Assembly (NCBI RefSeq): GCF_031157835.1
Contig: NZ_JAVIDR010000022.1
Location: forward strand, 1 to 61,122
Length of the DNA: 61,122 nucleotides
Direction of reading: 5' to 3'
Source of the DNA: Acinetobacter rudis
GTDB taxonomy: Bacteria; Pseudomonadota; Gammaproteobacteria; Pseudomonadales; Moraxellaceae
Below are positions 45,349-54,323 of the stretch, in pieces. The notes beneath the pieces are model-generated. The model did no database searches, was not told the DNA's origin, and was given only the letters and a program-made list of their open reading frames with translations. The first letter of the stretch is position 1, and every line of letters starts with the position of its first letter. The translations under genes were made by a program, and so were the position numbers.

Positions 45349-46104
45349 TTACCAAACCATGTTTGGGTAAGTCCTCTGTAAATACTGCATTTCTGCCAAA
45401 ATAAACCCAAGATTTTCCGTATGCATTCCTTGTTTAGCACCACGGCGAAATGCTGCAGTCACTGGCAAAGTCAACTCAAAACGCTGTAGTTCAGACTGTA
45501 CATGCTGCTCCCATTTAGCAAAATCTTGCGCAGCATCTTGAATAACACCAGTGGATACTAACTGCTGTTCTTCTGCGTTTAACTCAAACAATTCAGCACT
45601 GAAACGCCAAAGCTCATCTAAACCATGCTGTACACGTTGTTTTGCTTCATCGGTGCTTAAGCTAAGACGTTCCATCCAAGAAGTTGAAAAACGTACATGA
45701 TATTTAATTTCTTTTAATGCCTTGGTTGCTAAAGCAGCCAAAGCTGCATGTGTGCTTTGTGCTAACCCAGTCATCAACACTAAATGGTATTGATCCATTA
45801 ACCACTGACGAACAATAGTTTGAGCAAAATCACCATTTGGTTGTTCAACCAAGAGGAGATTTAAATACTCTCGTTCACCACGAAAATACGCCAGTTGATC
45901 TTCATCACGTCCTTGACCTTCCAACTCACCAGCTAAAGTTAAAAAGTTTCGTGCTTGCCCTAACAAATCCAAACCAATATTCGCCAATGCAATGTCAATT
46001 TCTAATTCAGGGGCATGACCACACCACTCAGCTAAACGCTGTGCCAAAATCAATTGGCTATCCGCAATGTGTAATACAAATTTGGATAAGACTAAATCAC
46101 TCAT
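45349..46104 (-). CDS. paaC: Phenylacetyl-CoA epoxidase structural subunit PaaC
   Basis: A 251-residue ferritin-like helical protein that pairs with PaaA but lacks its catalytic di-iron set. Family stretches are DIALANIGLDLLGQAR (about 36-51), GRDEDQLAYFR (about 63-73) and LKEIKYHVRFSTSWMERLS (about 122-140). The start was set to the second of two tandem ATGs, 46104, because AAAGGAG lies six bases upstream. The longest frame would start at a TTG inside the spacer. It lies between paaB and paaD. Confidence 0.94.
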   Translation of the reverse strand: MSDLVLSKFVLHIADSQLILAQRLAEWCGHAPELEIDIALANIGLDLLGQARNFLTLAGELEGQGRDEDQLAYFRGEREYLNLLLVEQPNGDFAQTIVRQWLMDQYHLVLMTGLAQSTHAALAALATKALKEIKYHVRFSTSWMERLSLSTDEAKQRVQHGLDELWRFSAELFELNAEEQQLVSTGVIQDAAQDFAKWEQHVQSELQRFELTLPVTAAFRRGAKQGMHTENLGFILAEMQYLQRTYPNMVW

Positions 46105-46119
46105 CATCAACTCCTTTGC

Positions 46120-46410
46120 TTACATGTGCTCAATACCATCAGGGATGGTATAAAAAGTAGGATGTCGATAAACCTTATCCATAGATGGATCAAAAAATTC
46201 TGGTTTTTCATCTGGTTGTGATGAAGTAATTAACTCTGACTTAATCACCCATATGCTCACACCTTCGTTACGACGGGTGTAAACATCACGTGCATTTTGT
46301 AAGGCGATTTCATCATCTGGTGCACGCAGACTTCCTACATGTCGATGACTTAAACCTTGTTTACTACGTACAAACACTTCATAAAGTGACCAATTGTTTT
46401 TATCTTCCAT
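46120..46410 (-). CDS. paaB: Phenylacetyl-CoA epoxidase subunit PaaB
   Basis: A 96-residue small subunit that bridges the PaaAC heterotetramers. It starts MEDKNNWSLYEVFVRSKQG and contains the conserved HRHVGSLRAPDDEIALQNAR region (split across about 22-41) and a VWVIKS-like WVIKSELI stretch. Length and sequence agree with PaaB from other species. Gene order paaA-paaB-paaC with short spacers is canonical. Confidence 0.95.
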   Translation of the reverse strand: MEDKNNWSLYEVFVRSKQGLSHRHVGSLRAPDDEIALQNARDVYTRRNEGVSIWVIKSELITSSQPDEKPEFFDPSMDKVYRHPTFYTIPDGIEHM

Positions 46411-46440
46411 AATCTATTCCTCTTACTCAGTTCATCCTAA

Positions 46441-47376
46441 TTAGGCAACTTTCATTTGTGCTTGTTGTTTCTTGGCATAAACAGCTGCAGCTTCACGTAC
46501 CCATCGACCACCTTCCCAAGCTTTTTTACGCGCAGAAATACGTTCATGATTACATGGGCCACGGCCTTCAATCACATCAAAAAACTCAGTCCAATTGATT
46601 TCACCAAACTCATAATGTCCAGTATCTTGATTAAAACGTAAATCAGGGTCAGGCACTTCAAGGCCAATCATTTGCATTTGAGGGACAGTGTTATCAACAA
46701 ATTTTTGACGTAACTCATCATTACTAAAGCGCTTAATTTTCCAAGCCATGCTCTGTGCACTGTTAGGTGAATTATCATCACTTGGACCAAACATCATCAA
46801 TGCTGGCCACCAATAGCGGTTTACAGCATCTTGAGCCATTTGCTTTTGCTCTGCTGTACCTTTGGCTAAAGCCATCATGGCTTCAAACCCTTGACGCTGA
46901 TGAAAACTTTCCTCTTTACAAATACGAACCATGGCGCGTGCATAAGGACCATAAGACGTTCGGCAAAGTGCTACTTGGTTTACAATTGCAGCCCCATCAA
47001 CCAACCAACCAATTGCAGCAACATCTGCCCATGTCAGGGTTGGATAATTAAAAATGGATGAATACTTCATCTTGCCTGCAATTAACTTATCCATCATGTC
47101 ATCACGGTCGGCACCCAAAGTTTCTGCTGCACTGTATAAATATAGGCCATGTCCTGCCTCATCTTGCACTTTAGCCAATAACACTGCTTTACGACGCAAA
47201 GTAGGTGCACGGGTAATCCAGTTCCCTTCAGGTAACATCCCGATAATTTCCGAATGGCCATGTTGACCAATTTGACGAATCAATGTCTTACGATAGCCAT
47301 CTGGCATCTGATCTTTAGCTTCTATCGTGATTTCATTAGCAATGCTGTCATTAAATTTTTCAAACTGGCTTTCCAT
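46441..47376 (-). CDS. paaA: Phenylacetyl-CoA epoxidase catalytic subunit PaaA
   Basis: A 311-residue ferritin-fold oxygenase. Di-iron ligands are visible in the two characteristic helices: [11 protein letters not shown] (71-81, E73 and H76) and [10 protein letters not shown] (154-163, E155/E156 and H159). With PaaB, PaaC and the reductase PaaE it converts phenylacetyl-CoA to ring-1,2-epoxyphenylacetyl-CoA using O2 and NADPH. It is the first gene of the leftward operon, with about 266 bases separating it from divergent paaZ; that spacer must hold the main catabolic promoters and PaaX operators. Confidence 0.97.
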   Translation of the reverse strand: MESQFEKFNDSIANEITIEAKDQMPDGYRKTLIRQIGQHGHSEIIGMLPEGNWITRAPTLRRKAVLLAKVQDEAGHGLYLYSAAETLGADRDDMMDKLIAGKMKYSSIFNYPTLTWADVAAIGWLVDGAAIVNQVALCRTSYGPYARAMVRICKEESFHQRQGFEAMMALAKGTAEQKQMAQDAVNRYWWPALMMFGPSDDNSPNSAQSMAWKIKRFSNDELRQKFVDNTVPQMQMIGLEVPDPDLRFNQDTGHYEFGEINWTEFFDVIEGRGPCNHERISARKKAWEGGRWVREAAAVYAKKQQAQMKVA

Positions 47377-47642
47377 ACCACCACTCCCTTATTTTGATAT
47401 CCAAGCACTTTCTTTATTTTTCGATACACAAATTTAAATGTCAACTAATTTTTACGTATCATAAAATAAACAAAGCAAAAACATAAATTAAACTATTGTT
47501 AATTATGATTATTTTAATTAAAAAAACAAGAATGAAGTTTGATAAATTAATTTACAGATAGACATTATTGATTTTTTTATAGATTATATGTATCACTATT
47601 TATCATAATAATTTTTTTCTGAATCACAAATGGAGCCTGATT
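47377..47642. promoter_or_regulatory. Divergent paaA/paaZ control region
   Basis: A 266-base, very AT-rich spacer that must carry both promoters. A PaaX-like half-site GAATCACAA (about 47620-47628, reading TTGTGATTC on the minus strand) is present 15 bases before the paaZ start codon. The second half-site could not be placed with confidence. A GATACA/TGTATC pair (47423, 47590) is far apart and probably incidental. Confidence 0.45.
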
Positions 47643-49757
47643 ATGCTTGAGCATACTCACGAAAATGGATCTTCTCAGTTACAACCTCAGCAACAAGATT
47701 CATCATCAGCAATGACCATCCTTCCATCTTATGTTTATGGTACTTGGCATAAGGCCAATACAGACTTTAGATCGGTTTATCATGCCGTAAGTGGTGAAGA
47801 GATTTACCTTGTATCAAGCCAAGGCATAGACATGCAAAAAGTTCTCACTTATGGCAAACAACAAGGTTCAGCTATTGCACAATGGACTTTTCATCAACGT
47901 GCCAATGCCTTAAAACAAATTGCACAAATATTATTAGAGAAAAAGGAACACTTTTACGCACTAGCAACAGCAACGGGTGCAACACGAAAGGATGCCTGGA
48001 TTGATATTGAGGGTGGTATTCAAACCTTATTTGCTTATTCTAGTATGGTACGTCGCGAACTCAGCGATGAAAAAATTATCACTGAAGACAGCTGGATTCA
48101 ACTTTCCAAACACAATAGCTTTGGCGCCAAACATATTTTGTCTCCTAAAGCTGGCGTTGCAGTACACATCAATGCTTTTAACTTCCCAATCTGGGGCATG
48201 TTAGAAAAAATTGCACCCACGCTGTTGGCAGGAGTCCCGTGTGTAGTCAAACCAGCAACAGATGGTGCTCAACTGACTCAAGCTGTAGTACAAGCCATTG
48301 TTGAAAGTGAACTTTTGCCTAATGGCGCATTACAACTCATCTGTGGTCAAACAGCTGATTTATTCGATTATCTCGGTCCTCAAGATTGTGTCACTTTTAC
48401 TGGCTCAGCCCATACGGGCCAACAATTGCGCCAGCACCCCAACCTCAACAAAAACTCGATTCCCTTTAGCATGGAAGCAGACTCTGTCAACAGTGCAATT
48501 TTAGCCCCTGACTCCTCTGAGGCCACTGTTGATTTATTTGTGCGTGAAGTATTACGTGAAATGACCACAAAAGCAGGACAAAAATGTACAGCTATTCGTC
48601 GTGCCTTTGTTCCACAACAATTATTGTCGCAGGTTCAAGAAAAACTGATCGCTAAACTCAGCAAAGTGATTACTGGTGACCCTACACGAGAAAACACCAG
48701 TATGGGTGCATTGGCCAGCCTCAAACAAAAACACGATGTGACCGAGAAGGTCGAACAACTCGCTCAAGATGCAGACATTATTTTTGGTGGTCACCAAGCA
48801 AACTTTGAGTTCAACGCAGCCCATCCTGAACAAGGTGCATTTTATCCACCAACATTATTAGTCTGTCACAAACCAGCACAAGCTCAATATGTCCATAACA
48901 CAGAGGCTTTTGGTCCAGTCTGCACCCTAATGCCTTATCATTCTATTGATGAGCTTGGAGACTTAGTTGCACGTGGTGAAGGCAGTCTGGTTGCCTCCAT
49001 CGTTAAAGACAATGATGCCAATATTGAAAATATCGTAGCAAAAATTGCTGCTTGGCATGGCCGTTTACATATTTTAGATCAAGAATCTGCCAAAGAAAGC
49101 ACCGGTCATGGCTCTCCTCTACCTCACTTAGTACATGGTGGCCCTGGTCGTGCTGGAGGTGGTGAAGAACTCGGTGGCATTCGTGCGGTCAAACACTATA
49201 TGCAACGTACTGCAATACAAGGCTCCCCAAACACCTTAACTCAAGTCACTCATGCTTGGACTGTAGGCGCACACATCAATGAAGATCGTGTTCATCCATT
49301 TAAAAAGAGTTTTGACGAACTGGTTATTGGAGAACGCTTACTTACTGCACGGCGCACAGTCACTGAAGCAGATGTAGTCAATTTTGCTTGTTTGAGTGGA
49401 GATCATTTTTATGCTCACACCGATAAGATTGCAGCAGCAGAAACATTCTTTGGCGAACGCGTTGCACATGGCTACTTTATTGTTTCAGCAGCGGCTGGTT
49501 TATTTGTAGATGCCCCGAAAGGTCCAGTTATTGCAAATTATGGTATGGACAACCTACGCTTTGTTGAGCCTGTCAAAATTGGTGACTCAATTCAAGTTGA
49601 ACTCACTTGTAAGCAAAAAACACCAAAACCGCAAAAGGACCCAAGCCAAGCACCGCATGGAGTTGTCGTTTGGGACATAAAAGTCAAAAACCAACGCAAT
49701 GAACTCGTTGCAACTTACGACATCTTAACCTTAGTTGAACGTGCAACCGAACAATAA
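47643..49757 (+). CDS. paaZ: PaaZ, oxepin-CoA hydrolase / aldehyde dehydrogenase
   Basis: A 704-residue fusion enzyme. An N-terminal aldehyde dehydrogenase (about 25-550) oxidises the ring-opened semialdehyde, and a C-terminal MaoC-type (R)-hydratase domain (about 560-704) opens the oxepin ring. Landmarks are HINAFNFPIWGM (about 178-189), CVTFTGSAHTGQQ (about 249-261), a catalytic-cysteine region TKAGQKCTAIRR (about 305-316) and, in the MaoC domain, FACLSGDHFYAHTD with Asp/His, then VAHGYFIVSAAAGLF. Length is normal for PaaZ. ATG 47643 has GGAG 11 bases upstream. It is transcribed away from the main operon and ends at a strong terminator. Confidence 0.96.
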   Translation: MLEHTHENGSSQLQPQQQDSSSAMTILPSYVYGTWHKANTDFRSVYHAVSGEEIYLVSSQGIDMQKVLTYGKQQGSAIAQWTFHQRANALKQIAQILLEKKEHFYALATATGATRKDAWIDIEGGIQTLFAYSSMVRRELSDEKIITEDSWIQLSKHNSFGAKHILSPKAGVAVHINAFNFPIWGMLEKIAPTLLAGVPCVVKPATDGAQLTQAVVQAIVESELLPNGALQLICGQTADLFDYLGPQDCVTFTGSAHTGQQLRQHPNLNKNSIPFSMEADSVNSAILAPDSSEATVDLFVREVLREMTTKAGQKCTAIRRAFVPQQLLSQVQEKLIAKLSKVITGDPTRENTSMGALASLKQKHDVTEKVEQLAQDADIIFGGHQANFEFNAAHPEQGAFYPPTLLVCHKPAQAQYVHNTEAFGPVCTLMPYHSIDELGDLVARGEGSLVASIVKDNDANIENIVAKIAAWHGRLHILDQESAKESTGHGSPLPHLVHGGPGRAGGGEELGGIRAVKHYMQRTAIQGSPNTLTQVTHAWTVGAHINEDRVHPFKKSFDELVIGERLLTARRTVTEADVVNFACLSGDHFYAHTDKIAAAETFFGERVAHGYFIVSAAAGLFVDAPKGPVIANYGMDNLRFVEPVKIGDSIQVELTCKQKTPKPQKDPSQAPHGVVVWDIKVKNQRNELVATYDILTLVERATEQ

Positions 49758-49765
49758 ACCACATC

Positions 49766-49797
49766 AAGGCAGCACATCAAAGCATGGGCTGCCTTTT
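49766..49797 (+). terminator. Rho-independent terminator of paaZ
   Basis: AAGGCAGC (49766-49773) pairs with GCTGCCTT (49788-49795), followed by TTTT-rich sequence. Confidence 0.8.
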
Positions 49798-50108
49798 GCA
49801 ATATCCATTTAACTTATTAAACAGTAGCTAAAAATAATAATGCAAAACTGACAACACTTTGTTATCAATTCAAGCAATAAAATATACCCATAATTTAGAG
49901 GATAAATCGAATAAAAATGGTGTTTTTTACTGCCATTTAGTACAAATAAAAGTGCGATTTAAATTACTAAAAAATACCGATTTATATGATTAAAAAACCA
50001 TCATTTTCAACCCCGTAATTTTCCCCAATGCAGGGCTATATAGTCATTAAAGACCAATATCAAATTAAAAAATAACGAGATTTTAAAACCAATATAAAGG
50101 TAAAAAAA
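49798..50108. other. AT-rich intergenic region upstream of icd
   Basis: A little over 300 bases without a recognisable gene. It contains an imperfect direct repeat (ACCAATAT at about 50053 and 50088) and a possible -10 element TATATA in GGGCTATATAG (about 50034). No paired -35 was assigned with confidence. Confidence 0.4.
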
Positions 50109-50315
50109 ATGACAATTTTGCTTTATTTTTCGCCAAATAGTAATAAGGAAAGATATATCATTGACTGTGATGCAATGAAGGCCGATACTTCCAATGTTTT
50201 GCTAAAGCAAACCAGTACGCAGAGGTTTGAGTTACCACCTCAACCTCAAAAAATTCAATCACAAGCAAGGGGCTATATATGGCTGGTGGAAAGTCAACAA
50301 TCATTTACACACTGA
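50109..50315 (+). CDS. Possible upstream reading frame overlapping icd, 68 residues
   Basis: A 68-codon frame that begins at ATG 50109 with AAAGG nine bases upstream. It runs 37 bases into icd in another frame, so the two genes would be translationally linked. The product is not recognisable: a short hydrophobic start (MTILLYFSP), then a polar Gln/Ser/Pro-rich part, with no family signature. It may be a regulatory leader frame, a decayed gene or chance. Support is the ribosome-binding site and position only. Confidence 0.25.
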   Translation: MTILLYFSPNSNKERYIIDCDAMKADTSNVLLKQTSTQRFELPPQPQKIQSQARGYIWLVESQQSFTH

Positions 50316-52516
50316 CCGACGAGGCGCCATTGTTAGCGACATACTCGCTACTGCCTATCATCGAGACCTTTACTCAGCCGGCTGGCGTAGAGATCGTCAA
50401 AACTGACATCTCAGTAGCCTCTCGCGTGCTCGCTGAATTCGCGGACTGCCTCAGCGATGAGCAAAAGGTACCGAACAACCTCGCTGAGCTTGGTCGCCTT
50501 ACACAAGATCCAGATACCAATATTATTAAACTTCCAAACATCAGCGCTTCTGTTGGTCAGTTAACTGCATGTATTAAAGAACTGCAAGCAAAAGGTTTTG
50601 CAATTCCGAACTACCCAGAAAATCCAACAACTGATGAAGAAGCTGCCATCAAGGCACGTTATGGCAAATGCTTAGGTTCAGCAGTTAACCCAGTACTTCG
50701 TGAAGGAAACTCTGATCGTCGTGCACCAACTGCAGTAAAAAATTACGCTAAGAAACATCCTCATTCTATGAGCGAATGGAAACAGTGGTCACAAACTCAC
50801 GTTTCTCACATGGATCATGGTGATTTCTATCACGGCGAAAAGTCAATGACACTTGACCGTGCGCGTAATGTAAAAATGGAATTAATCACCAATAGTGGTG
50901 AGAGCATTGTACTTAAACCTAAGGTTGCATTGCTTGATGGTGAAATCATCGATTCTATGTTCATGAGCAAGAAAGCACTATGCGACTTCTATGAAAAAGA
51001 ACTTGATGATTGTCGTGAAGCAGGTATCTTGTTCTCTTTACACGTTAAAGCGACCATGATGAAAGTTTCACATCCAATCGTTTTTGGTCACTGTGTAAAA
51101 ATCTACTATAAAGACGCTTTTGAAAAACACGGTAAACTTTTCGATGAACTCGGCATTAACGTAAATAACGGTATGTCTGTGTTATACGAAAAAATCGCAA
51201 CTTTACCAGAATCACAACGTGACGAAATCATCCGTGACCTTCACGCTTGTCAAGAACATCGTCCAGCGCTTGCAATGGTTGACTCTGCTAAAGGCATTAC
51301 CAACTTCCATTCACCAAACGACATTATTGTTGATGCATCTATGCCTGCGATGATTCGTGGTGGTGGTAAAATGTGGGGTGCCGATGGCAAACAATATGAC
51401 TGTAAAGCAGTTATGCCAGAATCTACTTTCGCACGTATTTACCAAGAAATGATCAACTTCTGTAAATGGAATGGTAACTTTGACCCACGTACAATGGGTA
51501 CAGTACCAAACGTTGGTCTAATGGCTCAAAAAGCTGAAGAATACGGTTCACACGACAAAACTTTCGAAATTACTGAAGCTGGTCAAGCAAACATCACTGA
51601 TATCGATACTGGTGAAGTATTAATGACTCAACCAGTTGAAGAAGGCGATATCTGGCGTATGTGTCAGGTGAAAGATGCACCAATTCGTGACTGGGTAAAA
51701 CTTGCTGTTACTCGTGCACGTAATTCAGGCATGCCTGCAATCTTCTGGCTTGACCCATACCGTCCACACGAAAATGAATTGATCAAGAAAGTTCAAGAAT
51801 ACCTCAAAGAGCACGATACAACTGGCCTTGACATTCAAATCATGTCACAAGTTCGTGCAATGCGTTACACGCTAGAACGTGTTGCTCGTGGTCTAGACAC
51901 TATTTCAGTGACAGGTAACATTTTACGTGACTACCTCACTGACTTGTTCCCAATCATGGAATTAGGTACTTCTGCAAAAATGCTTTCTATCGTGCCATTA
52001 ATGGCAGGTGGTGGCATGTACGAAACTGGTGCTGGTGGTTCTGCGCCTAAACACGTACAGCAACTTGTTGAAGAAAACCACTTACGTTGGGACTCTTTAG
52101 GTGAATTCCTTGCACTTGCAGTTTCTTTAGAAGAGCTTGGCATCAAAGAAAACAACCCACGTGCGAAGTTACTTGCAACTACACTTGATGCAGCAACAGG
52201 TAAACTTCTAGACAACGACAAATCACCTTCTCGTCGTACTGGTGAACTTGATAACCGTGGCAGCCACTTTTACCTAGCTAAATACTGGGCTGAAGAACTT
52301 GCAGCGCAAGACCAAGATGCTGAACTTAAAGCACAATTCGCTAAACTTGCTAAAGAATTAGATGCAGACGAAGACAAAATCGTTGCTGAACTTGCTCAAG
52401 TACAAGGAAAACCTGCCGATATCGGTGGTTACTATCTTGCTGACCAAGACAAAATCAGTGCCGTAATGCGTCCAAGTGCAACATTTAATGCAGCACTTGC
52501 AGCAGCTAAAGCTTAA
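50279..52516 (+). CDS. icd: Monomeric NADP-dependent isocitrate dehydrogenase
   Basis: A 745-residue protein of the monomeric type (IDH-II), which converts isocitrate to 2-oxoglutarate with NADP+. Diagnostic stretches are the N-terminal [36 protein letters not shown] (about 138-155), [23 protein letters not shown] and [17 protein letters not shown] 50279 is preceded by AAGGGG with good spacing. The first roughly 220 bases of the gene are clearly richer in G+C (126 of 240 bases in 50281-50520) than the next segments (19 and 24 of 60), with codons such as CTC, CGC, GCG and GAG rare elsewhere in the window. This suggests that the 5' end was exchanged with, or came from, a higher-GC source. It ends at a strong terminator. 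Confidence 0.96.
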   Translation: MAGGKSTIIYTLTDEAPLLATYSLLPIIETFTQPAGVEIVKTDISVASRVLAEFADCLSDEQKVPNNLAELGRLTQDPDTNIIKLPNISASVGQLTACIKELQAKGFAIPNYPENPTTDEEAAIKARYGKCLGSAVNPVLREGNSDRRAPTAVKNYAKKHPHSMSEWKQWSQTHVSHMDHGDFYHGEKSMTLDRARNVKMELITNSGESIVLKPKVALLDGEIIDSMFMSKKALCDFYEKELDDCREAGILFSLHVKATMMKVSHPIVFGHCVKIYYKDAFEKHGKLFDELGINVNNGMSVLYEKIATLPESQRDEIIRDLHACQEHRPALAMVDSAKGITNFHSPNDIIVDASMPAMIRGGGKMWGADGKQYDCKAVMPESTFARIYQEMINFCKWNGNFDPRTMGTVPNVGLMAQKAEEYGSHDKTFEITEAGQANITDIDTGEVLMTQPVEEGDIWRMCQVKDAPIRDWVKLAVTRARNSGMPAIFWLDPYRPHENELIKKVQEYLKEHDTTGLDIQIMSQVRAMRYTLERVARGLDTISVTGNILRDYLTDLFPIMELGTSAKMLSIVPLMAGGGMYETGAGGSAPKHVQQLVEENHLRWDSLGEFLALAVSLEELGIKENNPRAKLLATTLDAATGKLLDNDKSPSRRTGELDNRGSHFYLAKYWAEELAAQDQDAELKAQFAKLAKELDADEDKIVAELAQVQGKPADIGGYYLADQDKISAVMRPSATFNAALAAAKA

Positions 52517-52540
52517 TTTGTTTTAGTATAAAATTGATAA

Positions 52541-52567
52541 AAAACGGTGCTTAGGCACCGTTTTTTT
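52541..52567. terminator. Terminator between icd and the convergent gene
   Basis: AAAACGGTGC (52541-52550) pairs with GCACCGTTTT (52555-52564) around a TTAG loop, flanked by A- and T-runs, so it can act in both directions. Confidence 0.9.
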
Positions 52568-53027
52568 ATTCTTCATCTTTGACATCATACCCATATATTT
52601 CAGCTGCTTTCTGTACCGAACTATGAAAATTATGGCAGGCTTGTAAATACAATTCCGCATCAACCATCAGTGCACCTGGCACACCAAACCCATCATTAAT
52701 TGGCAGTAAAGTCTTTTGACGCCCCACCTGCACCATCGGATGAGTAATTGAACAAAACACCTGTACCTTATGTGGCTGTTTGTTCCAGTCAATCTTTTGG
52801 CTCTCCCAAGCTTTAGATCCACCAATTAAAGTCAGTTCAATATTTGACTGCGTGTGAGTCTGTTTAAGTTGCTTAAAAGACTGCACCCGAGCTACCGAGC
52901 AAGGATTATGATAACAAGTCTCTGTATAAGCACCTTTTTGTATGCCAGTATGATCAAATTTTACTGCTGGTTGTGCAAATAGATAGCCGCTCATCAGCAA
53001 GCCAAAGAACAAGATAATGGATTTCAT
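52566..53027 (-). CDS. Secreted hypothetical protein, 153 residues
   Basis: I do not recognise a named family. With start ATG 53027 the protein opens with a clear signal peptide, MKSIILFFGLLMSGYLFAQ, probably cleaved near AQ-PAV (about 19). The mature part has four cysteines: a close pair in ETCYHNPCSVAR (about 42-47), then FCSITHP and LQACHNF, enough for two disulfides in the periplasm. The middle is Gln/Lys/Thr-rich. The longest frame begins seven codons earlier, but MGKGAEA is not a signal-like start. It is convergent with icd; its last bases overlap the terminator. Confidence 0.6.
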   Translation of the reverse strand: MKSIILFFGLLMSGYLFAQPAVKFDHTGIQKGAYTETCYHNPCSVARVQSFKQLKQTHTQSNIELTLIGGSKAWESQKIDWNKQPHKVQVFCSITHPMVQVGRQKTLLPINDGFGVPGALMVDAELYLQACHNFHSSVQKAAEIYGYDVKDEE

Positions 53028-53159
53028 TGCTTCAGCACCCTTCCCCACATTTTTATAAAAATCATGTAAATATAATATGTTATTTAACCAGCATATTTAA
53101 TTTTTATCATAAGCGATTACTTAGTAATGAAGATATACTTTGGCCGATCCGTTTATTAC

Positions 53160-53966
53160 ATGAGTATCTGTATGCAATACTTAAAGTATGATGAAAAGTA
53201 TCAAGTTGAATCTGTTAAACAACTCTTACAGCAAGTATTCCAAGAGCAACTCTATGCGATTTACTTATATGGTTCATATGTTTGTGGCGGCTTAAAGCAC
53301 AAAAGTGATCTCGATATTTTAGTCATTATTGAACGCTCAATAACAACCATTGAACGAGAACGAATAGCAAAAGACCTTTTACAAATCTCCGTTCCAATCG
53401 GTCACGCTTCAGCTCGCGCTTTAGAAGTTACGATACTCGACAAAGAAAGTATCACCACACTTCATCCACCTTACCAATATCAACTTCAATATGGAGAATG
53501 GTTAAGAGATGAGCTACTTAATGGCGCACAATTAAGTAGTCAATACGACCCAGACCTCAGTATCTTACTTAAACAAGCGCAATTACACCATGTCGCTATT
53601 CTTGGGCCAAATCTCAACCTTTGGCTTCCCAGTATCAATCATAAACAGATCAAAGATGCTATACGAGATATCTATCCGCATATCATTGCACACTGGAAAG
53701 ATGATCAAGATGAGCGCAATCAAATCTTAGCACTATGCCGTATAGCCTATACACTCAACAAAAAAACCATTGCCGCTAAAGATATTGCTGCAATGTGGTG
53801 TTTACAGTTTTTAGATCAAGACAATCAAGCCTTGTTACAGCTCATGATCAATGAATACACAGCACAAGGAGATGAACAAAACTGGTCTAAGCTACATCCT
53901 GAACTAGAGAAAATTGTCATTGCTCTACAACAGCATATACATCCCCTACTGTTTGAGGGCGTATAA
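53160..53966 (+). CDS. Aminoglycoside nucleotidyltransferase, ANT(3'')/(9)-like (AadA family)
   Basis: A 268-residue AadA-type adenylyltransferase that attaches AMP to spectinomycin and/or streptomycin. The N-terminal NT domain has YGSYVCGGLKHKSDLDILV (37-55) with D50 and D52 as metal ligands and the catalytic base E89 (RALEVTI). The C-terminal DUF4111-like domain has YGEWLRDE (W114) and DERN (D184). These fall at a constant offset from E87, W112 and D182 of Salmonella AadA. Intrinsic ANT(3'')-II genes are widespread in Acinetobacter. By a gapless alignment the positions of AadA W173 and D178 are Ile and Lys here, so streptomycin recognition is uncertain. No mobile-element or integron features flank it. 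ATG 53127 and 53172 are alternative starts; none has a strong Shine-Dalgarno sequence. Confidence 0.8.
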   Translation: MSICMQYLKYDEKYQVESVKQLLQQVFQEQLYAIYLYGSYVCGGLKHKSDLDILVIIERSITTIERERIAKDLLQISVPIGHASARALEVTILDKESITTLHPPYQYQLQYGEWLRDELLNGAQLSSQYDPDLSILLKQAQLHHVAILGPNLNLWLPSINHKQIKDAIRDIYPHIIAHWKDDQDERNQILALCRIAYTLNKKTIAAKDIAAMWCLQFLDQDNQALLQLMINEYTAQGDEQNWSKLHPELEKIVIALQQHIHPLLFEGV

Positions 53967-53995
53967 TTTTTTCCAAACTTAAAATTTAGGCAATA

Positions 53996-54024
53996 AAAAA
54001 CCCCAAGACTTAATATGCTTGGGG
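53996..54024 (-). terminator. Terminator after tRNA-Leu
   Basis: CCCCAAG (54001-54007) pairs with CTTGGGG (54018-54024). On the minus strand it is followed by TTTTTATT, so it ends the tRNA transcript and may also serve the convergent resistance-type gene. Confidence 0.8.
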
Positions 54025-54053
54025 TTGTTTACAGAATCTCATGATTCTTAATA

Positions 54054-54140
54054 TGGTCCCGAGGGTCGGACTCGAACCGACACGTCATCTCTGACAGCGG
54101 ATTTTGAGTCCGCCGCGTCTACCAATTTCACCACCTCGGG
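54054..54140 (-). tRNA. tRNA-Leu (anticodon CAA)
   Basis: Read on the minus strand, an 87-base class II tRNA runs from CCCGAGG to a genome-encoded CCA. The acceptor stem CCCGAGG/CCTCGGG pairs perfectly, the T-loop is GGTTCGAGTCC, and the anticodon arm is GCGGA-CTCAAAA-TCCGC, giving anticodon CAA (Leu, UUG codons). A long variable arm (GTCAGAGATGAC) is present, as in leucine tRNAs. No tandem tRNA or integrated element is adjacent. Confidence 0.95.
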
Positions 54141-54323
54141 AAGGTGTGTGCTTCGTTATGTAGCGTATGATAGCGGAAATTATTTCCTTGTCAACGACAA
54201 GTTTTTACAATTGAATATTTTTAAAGCAAAAAATTTTTCTTTGTTTAACAAAGCAGCAAAATAGGCGAAAATACATAAAAAAGCTTATACTGGCACTTAT
54301 TTTATTGATGTTCCTTCCTGCTC

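Noticed and set aside
47423..47595. GATACA ... TGTATC pair in the paaA/paaZ spacer as an operator
   Set aside because: The arms are more than 160 bases apart in AT-rich sequence, so the match is probably incidental.
53127..53966. Integron cassette origin of the AadA-like gene
   Set aside because: No attC-like site or integrase, and base composition matches neighbours; an intrinsic chromosomal gene is more likely.
54054..54140. tRNA-Leu as attachment site of an integrated island
   Set aside because: No integrase, no direct repeat of the tRNA 3' end and ordinary genes on both sides.
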